Source: Eggerthellaceae bacterium | Lineage (GTDB): Bacteria; Actinomycetota; Coriobacteriia; Coriobacteriales; Eggerthellaceae | Assembly: GCA_017459485.1 (NCBI GenBank) | Contig: JAFUCW010000082.1 | Span: 1 to 18,378, forward strand | DNA length: 18,378 bases | Direction of reading: 5' to 3' | Shown here: piece after piece, positions 1-6,350 of the stretch | Position numbering within the stretch: the stretch's first letter is position 1 | How the letters are laid out: each line of letters opens with the position of its first letter | The notes under the pieces: generated by a model | The model's input: only the letters and a program-made list of their open reading frames with translations | Told to the model about the DNA's origin: nothing | The model's database searches: none | Program-made: the position numbers and the translations under genes

Positions 1-320
1 ATACCAGCAACCCCCATGATGCCGAAATATGAAATCAGGTAAATGACAATAACGATTTGCGGCTGATCGGCGAGCGTAAGGAAGAAGGCTCCCGCATCGA
101 TGGTGATAATGCCAACGAACAGAAGCGAATAGCCGCCCACCATGTGACGTGCCATGGTGAAGTAGTAAATAATCTTTTGCAAGCCGTAGACAACAAGCAT
201 CAAACCCAATATGGAGGCAACGAGTATTTCGCCACTTCTAGAAGATGTGAACAAGATCAGGGCGCAGAGCAGCATAAGCACGCCCAGTATGGCATGTCCG
301 ACGCGCTGAACCCTACCCAT
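1..320 (-). CDS. Partial integral membrane protein, DUF308/HdeD-like (3' end off the window)
   Basis: The minus-strand frame opens with ATG at 320 and stays open to the window edge, giving about 106 residues with no stop. It starts MGRVQRVGHAILGVLML. Four hydrophobic segments are visible, around residues 8-27, 33-55, 65-84 and 92-106, joined by very short polar loops. This pattern of short paired helices resembles the DUF308/HdeD family of small membrane proteins, whose biochemical role is poorly known. The start overlaps the last 8 bases of the upstream gene (stop at 313-315), and an AAGGTG-like ribosome site lies just upstream, so translation is probably coupled. It is the third gene of a minus-strand operon. 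That it is an inner-membrane protein is clear from the sequence; the family assignment is tentative. Confidence 0.65.
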   Translation of the reverse strand, partial: MGRVQRVGHAILGVLMLLCALILFTSSRSGEILVASILGLMLVVYGLQKIIYYFTMARHMVGGYSLLFVGIITIDAGAFFLTLADQPQIVIVIYLISYFGIMGVAG

Positions 321-1491
321 CCCTGTCACCTTCTTGCTGACCTTTGGTGCTTTCGAATGCGTCCTGTTCTTTCCCAAGCGCCGCGTCATCAAAACCGGAA
401 GAGCGCCCTGCCAGTGGATTACCCGATGCATGCACTCTGTCCACCACCATAGCCTTTTGGGCCATTGCCGCCTGGAAGAAAAAGTCCAAGTACGTACCGC
501 TTTTTTCACCTTTAGGTGCCTGTTCGTATTCATCGCGGTAGGCAGCTAAATCGAAGTCGGGTATGCTGTGCCCCGAAAGCCGCTGGCCCAGGGCGCACCA
601 GTCTGCGCATGCGCCATCTTCGTGCTGACGCGCCTCAAGTATGCGCATGATGTCTTCCTTTAAGCTACGTACCGCTTCGGTGTCATAGGTGTCTGTGCTA
701 AAGCTGTCATGTTCGCCGTGGAGGAACTTGAGCGCATAAACCATTTGCGTAAAAGCGCTGAAGAAGTCCGACGGATTATCTTTCAGGATTTCTTCGTAGT
801 TGCCCCAGGCGGGTACATAGCGGTAGCGGGCAAAGCTTAAGTCGGGCAGATGCCCCGCGCGCCCGTGGCCCAGGTTCATGACGGCATCTTCGTCAACCTG
901 GAAGACCGAATTGGTGTACAAGCCTTTTTCGTAGTCGTCGTCGGCTGTTGGGTTGTGTCTGAACTTCACTGGTCGTTCTACAAGAGCACCCGTTTCGTCG
1001 GGCACCAGTTCCACGAAAAAGCGGTTCGTGTTGTTTATAACCAGCGAAGGGGTTCCCGCAAAATAGCGATGTGCCCAAGTGTCGGCAAGGACATGCATGG
1101 CAATGCCGGCGGCTTGTACGCTTTTACCCTTTGCTAGCCTTACCGTGTCTGCAAGAAGACTTCCATTGGGCCCGCAAATCATGCGGAACTTATTGCGGTA
1201 GCGCTTGCCACCCTTGCCTGGGTCGGCATAGAGGTCGTGAGGCAGAAAGTGGAACGATGCCCAGATACGCGTAACATCGCGAATGCCAAAGGGGTCGTTT
1301 TTAGCCTTCGCCATTTCAGAGGTGAGCTGTGTGGTAGCTGCCGTTTGCGGGCCGCCTACATCTTTTAGGAAGGTGCGAGAGCAACGGTCGACCAATTGGG
1401 CGCTATAGCCAATGGCCAGGCATTCTTCGTGCGAATATCCTGCCAGGTAGGCGGCGCAATAGGTGCCAAAGTAGTGGAAACTTTTCTGCAT
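313..1491 (-). CDS. DUF6765-like protein with HxxxDxxxH putative metal site
   Basis: This 392-residue protein has no signal peptide or membrane helix. The N-terminus (FHYFGTY at 5-11, then QLVD at 32-35), FHFLPHD at 80-86 and HVLADTWAHRYF at 133-144 match what I recall of DUF6765 proteins. The His6, Asp35, His81, His85, His133, Asp137 and His141 set looks like metal ligands in an all-helical fold, loosely like zinc-dependent phospholipase C / S1-P1 nucleases or HD-type hydrolases. That comparison is inference and no substrate can be named. The last 30 residues (GKEQDAFESTKGQQEGDRDG) are polar and probably disordered. It lies 9 bases after the membrane protein gene at 1501 and overlaps the next one by 8 bases, so all three are probably co-transcribed and may act at the membrane. 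The ribosome site before ATG 1491 is weak (GGCGGCCGG). Confidence 0.7.
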   Translation of the reverse strand: MQKSFHYFGTYCAAYLAGYSHEECLAIGYSAQLVDRCSRTFLKDVGGPQTAATTQLTSEMAKAKNDPFGIRDVTRIWASFHFLPHDLYADPGKGGKRYRNKFRMICGPNGSLLADTVRLAKGKSVQAAGIAMHVLADTWAHRYFAGTPSLVINNTNRFFVELVPDETGALVERPVKFRHNPTADDDYEKGLYTNSVFQVDEDAVMNLGHGRAGHLPDLSFARYRYVPAWGNYEEILKDNPSDFFSAFTQMVYALKFLHGEHDSFSTDTYDTEAVRSLKEDIMRILEARQHEDGACADWCALGQRLSGHSIPDFDLAAYRDEYEQAPKGEKSGTYLDFFFQAAMAQKAMVVDRVHASGNPLAGRSSGFDDAALGKEQDAFESTKGQQEGDRDG

Positions 1492-1500
1492 ACCGGCCGC

Positions 1501-2064
1501 CTATTCCGTCCCTATTGTTTCTGCGGTTGCCGTCGCGGTTGCGGCTGCTTCGCGTCCGGTTGCCCGCGTAAGGCGCTTGAGGCGCACCGAATTAACGATG
1601 AGCATAACCAATATAACGGCCGACGTGCCTTCAATAGTAAGCGTGACCAGGCTTTCAAAAAAGCCGGCGTCTATGGCAACCAAGGCCTGTGCAGCCGTTA
1701 TGACGGATAGAGTGCTTAAAATCGCCATGATGCCCGCAATAAGCAAGTAAGCGTAGCCCTTGCGCCGCCCGAAGCCTTCCGCGCGCGCGGAAAGATAAAC
1801 GAAAAGACGCGAGCCCAGGTCGAAGGTGGCGATAATGCCGAGGGCAATATAGATGATGTACAGAGGTACATCTTCCTGGTCCATATGGAAAAACTGACGT
1901 TGCGATTCGGCGTCCTGTAAAAAAATGAGCAGGAGGAATTTCAACAGTGTCCAGGCGCCAAACACGAGGATTCCCGTACCTATAACAACCAGGGAGTCCT
2001 GGAGGCGACGTTTCATGGCTTCTTGTGTCGGTTGCGCTATTTCCATGCTTTTGGGTGCTTTCAC
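1501..2064 (-). CDS. Hypothetical four-helix integral membrane protein
   Basis: I do not recognise this 187-residue protein. Four hydrophobic stretches are clear: about 24-47 (LVVIGTGILVFGAW...), 65-92 (VPLYIIYIALGIIATFD...), 103-130 (YAYLLIAGIMAILSTLS...) and 137-160. A basic segment (RAEGFGRRKG) lies between helices 2 and 3, which suggests a cytoplasmic loop there. The tail after residue 165 is Ala/Thr-rich and soluble. The start shown is GTG at 2064; an in-frame ATG at 2046 (residue 7) is equally plausible because neither has a strong ribosome site. It is the first gene of a three-gene minus-strand operon with the DUF6765-like and DUF308-like genes, and is divergent from aspS. Function unknown. 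Confidence 0.65.
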   Translation of the reverse strand: MKAPKSMEIAQPTQEAMKRRLQDSLVVIGTGILVFGAWTLLKFLLLIFLQDAESQRQFFHMDQEDVPLYIIYIALGIIATFDLGSRLFVYLSARAEGFGRRKGYAYLLIAGIMAILSTLSVITAAQALVAIDAGFFESLVTLTIEGTSAVILVMLIVNSVRLKRLTRATGREAAATATATAETIGTE

Positions 2065-2096
2065 CTATCCCGGCGTGTAGCCACAACATGAACTGC

Positions 2097-2126
2097 TACA
2101 TAAAGGTATTGTACTCCTTGTGTCAA
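2097..2126 (-). promoter_or_regulatory. Candidate promoter for the minus-strand membrane operon
   Basis: On the minus strand a perfect TTGACA (2126-2121) is followed after 18 bases by TATGTA (2102-2097), a weak -10 match. A TACAAT (2113-2108) also lies in between, but only 7 bases from the TTGACA, so it cannot pair with that box. The position, about 35-60 bases upstream of the GTG at 2064, suits the operon. This is a motif match only. Confidence 0.35.
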
Positions 2127-2241
2127 AACGCTGCAGCAGCTGTTTCCCGGAGTTTTAAGGAGGCTAGGAAAGCGAATGAAGGCGGCAGTAGCGTCACTCG
2201 TGAAGAACGTGTAAATGCCCTTTTCGCGCGCATAAACGTAG

Positions 2242-2277
2242 TACAATAACGTGGTTTTATTTGTTGGAAAAAGGAAG
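2242..2277 (+). promoter_or_regulatory. Putative -10 box and ribosome binding site of aspS
   Basis: TACAAT at 2242-2247 could serve as a -10 box, although no good -35 lies at the right distance. AAGGAAG (2271-2277) precedes ATG 2282 by 4 bases and supports that start over an upstream in-frame TTG at 2261. The implied leader is only about 30 bases, too short for a T-box or other riboswitch. Confidence 0.35.
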
Positions 2278-2281
2278 CACA

Positions 2282-4060
2282 ATGACAGACTTTGTGAACC
2301 AGAATTGCATGCACGACCACACCTGCGGACAACTGCGCGCTGCCGACTGCGACACGCAGGTAACGCTGACCGGTTGGGTGTGGCACAACCGCGACCACGG
2401 GGGCTTGATTTTTATCGACCTGCGCGACCGCGACGGCTATACCCAGATTGTGGTGGACCCCGACTGCGTAACTCCAGAAGAGTTCGCGACTGCCGAACAT
2501 TTGGGGCGTGAATACGTGCTGCAGGTAAGCGGCAAGGTGCGCATGCGTGGGGAAGACGCGGTGAACCCCAATATGGCTACGGGCGAGATTGAAGTGCTTG
2601 CCAGCAGTCTGTCTGTACTGAATACCTCTGTCACGCCGCCTTTCAGCATCGAAGACGGCATCGAAACTGACGAAACTACGCGTATGAAGTGGCGTTATAT
2701 GGATTTGCGTCGCCCTGAAATGTATGCGAACTTGAAGCTGCGCCACGACGTGGCTCAGGCCATGCGCAAGGCACTCAATGAACGCGGCTTCTTGGAGATT
2801 GAAACGCCCATTTTGGCGAACTCGACCCCTGAGGGTGCGCGCGACTACATCGTGCCCAGCCGTCCAAACCCTGGTAAGTTTTACGCGCTGCCGCAGAGCC
2901 CGCAGCAATTCAAGCAGATGCTTATGTGTGGCGGGGTGGAGCGCTACTATCAGATTGCACGCTGTTTCCGCGACGAAGACTTGCGTGCGGACCGCCAGCC
3001 CGAATTCACCCAGCTCGACGTGGAAATGAGCTTTGTCCGCGACGAAGAAGTCATGGAAGTCATGGAAGGCGTGATGGCTGAAGTGCTGGCTGCCGTAGGG
3101 GTGGAACATGAATTCCCCCTGCAGCGCATGCAGTGGAAGGAAGCCATGGATCGCTTCGGTTGCGACCGCCCCGACGTGCGTTTCGGCATGGAGCTTGTCG
3201 ATATTACCGAAGAAGTTAAGAACTGCGACTTCAAGGTGTTCACTGGTCCGGCCAACAGCGGTGGTGTGGTGAAGTGCATTTGCGCGAAGGGCGCGGGCGA
3301 TTGGAGCCGCGGCGACATTGAAAAACTAGCTGAAGTGGCAGCCGAAAACGGCGCGAAGGGTATGGCTTGGATTGCCTATACCAGCACTGGCGAAGAAAAG
3401 AGCCCCATCATTAAGTTCTTGGGTGACGACGTACATGCAGCCATTAAAGCTAAGGCGGGTGCCGAAGCGGGCGACTTGCTGCTCTTTGCGGCCGACACCT
3501 ACCCGGTGGCAAGTGCCGTGTTGGCAGCACTTCGCCTCCGTATGGCGGAGCTTCTAGAAATTCCGCGCGAAGGGCATGCGCTTTTGTGGGTCGTGAATTT
3601 CCCGATGTTTGCCTATGACGAACAAGAACAGAAGTATTCTGCCGAACATCACCCCTTCACGATGATTCACGAAGAGGACATCGACAAGATTGAAGACGCG
3701 CCGCTTGAGTGTGGCAGCTATTCGTATGACTTGGTCATGGACGGCTTTGAAGCCGGTGGCGGCACCATTCGTATTCATACCGCTGAACTGCAGCGTCGGG
3801 TGCTGCGTCGCCTGGGCCTGGCCGATGAAGAGATTGATACGAAGTTCGGCCATCTCTTGCGTGCGCTTGAACTGGGCGCGCCGCCCCATGGTGGCATTGC
3901 GCTCGGTCTTGACCGCGTAGTCATGTTGCTGGCGGGCAAGGACAGCATCCGCGACGTTATCGCCTTCCCCAAGACGAGCAGCGCAGCCGACCCCATGACG
4001 GGCGCCCCGAATGAAGTAAGCCCCCGTCAGTTGAAGGAAGTCTCGCTGAAAACGCTCTAG
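2282..4060 (+). CDS. aspS: Aspartate--tRNA ligase, probably non-discriminating
   Basis: This 592-residue class II aminoacyl-tRNA synthetase has the normal length of the bacterial type. It charges tRNA with aspartate in the cytoplasm. The OB-fold anticodon-binding domain is at about 20-120 (GWVWHNRDHGGLIFIDLRD). Motif 1 is near 170 (FLEIETPILANSTPEGARDY), motif 2 contains FRDEDLRADRQPEF (229-242), a bacterial GAD-type insertion spans about 300-410, and motif 3 GLDRVVML carries Arg545. His39 in NRDHGG matches the residue linked to relaxed (tRNA-Asp plus tRNA-Asn) specificity in bacterial AspRS; E. coli has Leu there (RDLGS). This implies a GatCAB amidotransferase elsewhere in the genome, which is inference. 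The ATG at 2282 has an AAGGAAG ribosome site. The acpP gene follows after 30 bases. Confidence 0.97.
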   Translation: MTDFVNQNCMHDHTCGQLRAADCDTQVTLTGWVWHNRDHGGLIFIDLRDRDGYTQIVVDPDCVTPEEFATAEHLGREYVLQVSGKVRMRGEDAVNPNMATGEIEVLASSLSVLNTSVTPPFSIEDGIETDETTRMKWRYMDLRRPEMYANLKLRHDVAQAMRKALNERGFLEIETPILANSTPEGARDYIVPSRPNPGKFYALPQSPQQFKQMLMCGGVERYYQIARCFRDEDLRADRQPEFTQLDVEMSFVRDEEVMEVMEGVMAEVLAAVGVEHEFPLQRMQWKEAMDRFGCDRPDVRFGMELVDITEEVKNCDFKVFTGPANSGGVVKCICAKGAGDWSRGDIEKLAEVAAENGAKGMAWIAYTSTGEEKSPIIKFLGDDVHAAIKAKAGAEAGDLLLFAADTYPVASAVLAALRLRMAELLEIPREGHALLWVVNFPMFAYDEQEQKYSAEHHPFTMIHEEDIDKIEDAPLECGSYSYDLVMDGFEAGGGTIRIHTAELQRRVLRRLGLADEEIDTKFGHLLRALELGAPPHGGIALGLDRVVMLLAGKDSIRDVIAFPKTSSAADPMTGAPNEVSPRQLKEVSLKTL

Positions 4061-4090
4061 TTTGAACCAACTTTCGGAAAGGATAGAACT

Positions 4091-4309
4091 ATGGATACCA
4101 TGCAAACCATCAAAGATATTCTGCACGAAAACTTAAATATCGATCCTGACACGGTAACCGAAGAGGCTACCTTTGAGTCTCTCAACATTGATTCGCTTGA
4201 CATGGTTGAACTCATTTGCGAATTGGAAGACCGTGCGGGTATTGACTTGGGTGAACCTGAAGGTTTGGAAAACCTGGGCGACCTGGTCGAATACATCGAC
4301 AATTTGTAA
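4091..4309 (+). CDS. acpP: Acyl carrier protein
   Basis: This 72-residue acidic protein carries growing acyl chains on a 4'-phosphopantetheine arm during fatty acid synthesis in the cytoplasm. The attachment site is Ser35 in the motif IDSLDMVEL. Helix I (TIKDILHENLNID), the acidic helix II after Ser35 and the C-terminal helix (LGDLVEYIDNL) all fit the family. It is slightly shorter than E. coli AcpP (about 78). GGAAAGGA (4076-4083) is a good ribosome site for ATG 4091; a second ATG at 4100 is less likely. It lies 30 bases after aspS and is followed by a hairpin-type terminator, so the two are probably one transcript. No fatty-acid synthesis enzyme is adjacent, so a role in a specialised acyl pathway cannot be excluded. 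Confidence 0.93.
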   Translation: MDTMQTIKDILHENLNIDPDTVTEEATFESLNIDSLDMVELICELEDRAGIDLGEPEGLENLGDLVEYIDNL

Positions 4310-4325
4310 GCTGCTTTTAGTTTGG

Positions 4326-4357
4326 AGCCGCGCGTATGTCGTGCGGCTTTCTTTTTG
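4326..4357 (+). terminator. Intrinsic terminator after acpP
   Basis: AGCCGCGCG (4326-4334) pairs with CGTGCGGCT (4340-4348) around a 5-base loop, with one G-U pair in the RNA. A T-rich run (TTTCTTTTT) overlaps and follows the second arm to 4356. It lies 17 bases after the acpP stop. The stem also overlaps an in-frame ATG (4336) of the next gene. Confidence 0.7.
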
Positions 4358-4365
4358 GACTTTCT

Positions 4366-4662
4366 ATGGGGAGCAAGAAACCTTCGGCCAAAGCCAAACA
4401 GCTCGAAGAATTCCGTTCGCAACTAGGCGGGATGGACGATATTTTTGCGCGTGAAGAACGCCGTAGCGAAGCCGATGCCGCAAAGCGCGATGCGGCCCAG
4501 CTCCAGAAGTCGTGCCTATCTAAAAACCGCTACGCCAGCTATGCCGAGGCTCAGGATGCCCAGGCCGCTTGTGCCGAGCATGGCACCACGGGGCTGCATA
4601 TCTATAAGTGCCCCCATTGCCATGGCTGGCATTTAACTTCGCATCCGTGGGATAAGGATTAG
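4366..4662 (+). CDS. Small zinc-ribbon-like protein of unknown function
   Basis: With the start at ATG 4366 the product is 98 residues. The N-terminal half is charged and probably helical (SKKPSAKAKQLEEFRSQLGG, then EERRSEADAAKRDAAQLQ). The C-terminal half has CLSKNRYASYAEAQDAQAAC followed by YKCPHCHGWHLTSHP. This CxxK.RY....A...A / Y.CP.C.GWHLT pattern recurs in small uncharacterised bacterial and phage proteins. Its Cys and His residues probably bind zinc and may contact nucleic acid, which is inference. An upstream in-frame ATG at 4336 would add ten residues (MSCGFLFGLS) and has a better ribosome site (GGAG at 4324-4327), but it falls inside the terminator hairpin, so the start is uncertain. 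The KAP NTPase gene begins 16 bases downstream, suggesting an operon. Confidence 0.75.
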   Translation: MGSKKPSAKAKQLEEFRSQLGGMDDIFAREERRSEADAAKRDAAQLQKSCLSKNRYASYAEAQDAQAACAEHGTTGLHIYKCPHCHGWHLTSHPWDKD

Positions 4663-4678
4663 GGCAAGGGGGCTTGAA

Positions 4679-5977
4679 ATGATCGACGCGAACCAGACGA
4701 TGCCTACGGCTATGACCCTGGCCGATGTCGTTACAGACGAAAACACGCTGTTCCTGGACAGCTATGTTAAGGGGGCCGCGGATTTCATCAGAACGTGCGC
4801 GACGCCCATGACTATTGCAATCCAGGGCGATTGGGGCACGGGCAAAAGCTCACTTATCAACCTAATCGAGCGCGAGCTGCGGGAAGTAGACGACCCCGAA
4901 GGGGATAACCCGCAGGCAAGGGCGTACTGCAAAGACATCATCGGCGCTGCAATCGTCGATGTGTGGACGCAATCTGTTGCGAATCCTAAAGCCAGCCTGC
5001 TTGAGGACCTGCTAACCGAGATGATAACGAACTTCTGGGGGGTTGGCCGCAGGGCGGTGGCAGACATGTCCGCATTGGCCTCTGCTGCGACGCAAATCGT
5101 GAAAACGATGTCCAGCGACAAAAAGGACAGGTCCGAAGACGATTCCCTTATCGGATCGCTGCTCGGCTCGCTTTTCGGGGACGAGGAGAAAACGAAAGAC
5201 GATTTGGCGGGCAATTACGTAACCAAAGAGGATGTGGAAGCCTTCCATGCCGAACTTAGTGAAGTGCTGCAGCAGGCCGTGCAGAAAAACGGTAAGTCGG
5301 ACGATGCCCGGTTCGTTGTGTTTGTCGACGGCCTGGACCAGATTGACTCTCAGGCCAGCCTGAACCTGATGGAGCAGATAAAGACCTACATCGACTGCCC
5401 CCGTTTGGTGTTCGTGCTTGCGGTTGACGAGAAGACGGTGTTTGACGGAGTCCGCAAACGGCTAGGTGACAGGGTCGACGAAGCCTACAAGAAGATGTTC
5501 TTCAGCAAGTTGGTCCAGGTACCGCTTCGCATTCCGACAAGCACGTATAACCTGGAGTACTACATCAAGGAGCTTCTCGAGGACGAAGAGGACCTCTCGG
5601 GCGAGTTTGTGAAGGTGGTCGACACGCTGCTGGACAGCCCAACGCCAGTTGGTATAAAGCGCCACATCAACACGACGATTCTGTGTCGACACATCTTCGA
5701 GGGTCAGGAAGGCATCGGCAACGACGAGCTCCTTATGCTGTTCGCCGCCGTCATCCTGGCGGTTGAGAGCAGCCAGGGTTTCAGCGCGGTTGCCTCCTGC
5801 GCCCAGGGCGACGAAGAGCATTTCGGCGAAAACCTGAAGGCTAAGCTGGACTCCCTGAAGCTCGACGACGGGGTCAACTGGGCTATGCTGCCCAACTTAT
5901 GGCGCGGCGAGGATGGCGTAAGTGAAAACGCCGAGAAGCGGCGCATATTCATGTCTTGGGTCCGCAAGCTGAAGTAG
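4679..5977 (+). CDS. KAP-family P-loop NTPase
   Basis: This 432-residue protein has Walker A GDWGTGKS at 50-57 and Walker B FVVFVDGLDQID at 212-223. These are followed by a sensor-like strand (RLVFVLAVDEKTVFDGV) and KKMFFSKLVQVPLRIPTS, the hallmark order of KAP (Kidins220/ARMS/PifA) STAND-like NTPases. Many KAP proteins carry membrane helices between the Walker motifs. Here the insert (about 120-185) is acidic and polar (KKDRSEDDS..., GDEEKTKDD), so this one is probably soluble. The C-terminus is helical without a recognisable second domain. Some bacterial KAP proteins are plasmid- or phage-linked (PifA excludes T7), so a defence role is possible but unproven. AAGGGGG (4666-4672) is a good ribosome site for ATG 4679. 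The gene probably shares a transcript with the zinc-ribbon gene 16 bases upstream and is convergent with the RiPP precursor downstream. Confidence 0.88.
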   Translation: MIDANQTMPTAMTLADVVTDENTLFLDSYVKGAADFIRTCATPMTIAIQGDWGTGKSSLINLIERELREVDDPEGDNPQARAYCKDIIGAAIVDVWTQSVANPKASLLEDLLTEMITNFWGVGRRAVADMSALASAATQIVKTMSSDKKDRSEDDSLIGSLLGSLFGDEEKTKDDLAGNYVTKEDVEAFHAELSEVLQQAVQKNGKSDDARFVVFVDGLDQIDSQASLNLMEQIKTYIDCPRLVFVLAVDEKTVFDGVRKRLGDRVDEAYKKMFFSKLVQVPLRIPTSTYNLEYYIKELLEDEEDLSGEFVKVVDTLLDSPTPVGIKRHINTTILCRHIFEGQEGIGNDELLMLFAAVILAVESSQGFSAVASCAQGDEEHFGENLKAKLDSLKLDDGVNWAMLPNLWRGEDGVSENAEKRRIFMSWVRKLK

Positions 5978-6042
5978 CCCCGGCCGAATATCGTCTGCGC
6001 CCCTGCGCGTTTGCCAGGGACGGATTCGCCTTGCCCGTCTAT

Positions 6043-6065
6043 CCGCCGTTTAGCGATAGTGGCGG
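6043..6065. terminator. Weak hairpin between convergent genes
   Basis: CCGCC (6043-6047) can pair with GGCGG (6061-6065) in the 123-base gap between the KAP gene and the RiPP precursor. There is no clear T-run on either side, only GCTTTTATT further right on the plus strand. It could be a weak shared terminator. Confidence 0.2.
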
Positions 6066-6100
6066 CAGAACCGGTCGTGCTTTTATTCACTTGCTTGTCC

Positions 6101-6295
6101 CTAGTGGGGGTCTCCGTAATGGGGCGAGCAGATGGGGTTGTGGTCGTCGCATATCCAGTTTCCTCCCGAGATGGCCTCGAGTTCCGCATCGCTCAGCTCA
6201 TAGCCTTCCGCTTTGGCAAGCTCTAGGAGCTCTTCGGGCGTCTTGCATGCTCTGACCTTTTCCTGCAGTTCGGGAGCAAGGTTCTTGATGTCCAT
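6101..6295 (-). CDS. Nif11-type RiPP precursor peptide (double-glycine leader)
   Basis: This 64-residue peptide has a leader at 1-45 (MDIKNLAPELQEKV...TPEELLELAKAEGYELSDAE...ISGG) that closely matches the Nif11-like bacteriocin-propeptide leaders, ending in Gly44-Gly45. Such leaders are cut by C39 peptidases of export ABC transporters. The predicted 19-residue core NWICDDHNPICSPHYGDPH has Cys49 and Cys56, three His and three Asp, but only one Ser and no Thr. Lanthionine rings would therefore be very limited, while disulfide, radical-SAM thioether or metal-binding chemistry is possible (inference). The ATG at 6295 has AAGGAAG about 5 bases upstream; a GTG at 6301 adds two residues. No modification enzyme, C39 transporter or immunity gene is visible in the window, so it is an orphan precursor or acted on in trans. 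Confidence 0.85.
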   Translation of the reverse strand: MDIKNLAPELQEKVRACKTPEELLELAKAEGYELSDAELEAISGGNWICDDHNPICSPHYGDPH

Positions 6296-6318
6296 CTCCA
6301 CTTCCTTTCTTTGTCGTT

Positions 6319-6347
6319 CGACCCATGGGTCGTCTGATTCATTGTAC
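6319..6347 (-). promoter_or_regulatory. Candidate -10 box and 14-base palindrome upstream of the RiPP precursor
   Basis: On the minus strand TACAAT (6346-6341) is a plausible -10 box. Between it and the ribosome site is a perfect palindrome, CGACCCATGGGTCG (6319-6332), which would sit at or just after the transcription start, where a repressor operator commonly lies. No convincing -35 box was found. The palindrome could alternatively act as a short transcript hairpin for the upstream surface-protein gene ending at 6351. Confidence 0.35.
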
Positions 6348-6350
6348 GCC

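Noticed and set aside
2025..2249. 74-codon plus-strand open frame before aspS
   Set aside because: It overlaps the start of the minus-strand operon and promoter-like sequence, has no ribosome site and no recognisable features.
2242..2281. T-box or amino-acid riboswitch upstream of aspS
   Set aside because: The leader between the possible -10 box and the start is only about 30 bases, too short for any known riboswitch.
2123..3109. 328-codon minus-strand open frame opposite aspS
   Set aside because: It covers the conserved AspRS motifs 1 and 2 on the other strand; its His/Phe-rich translation is the complement of Asp/Glu codons.
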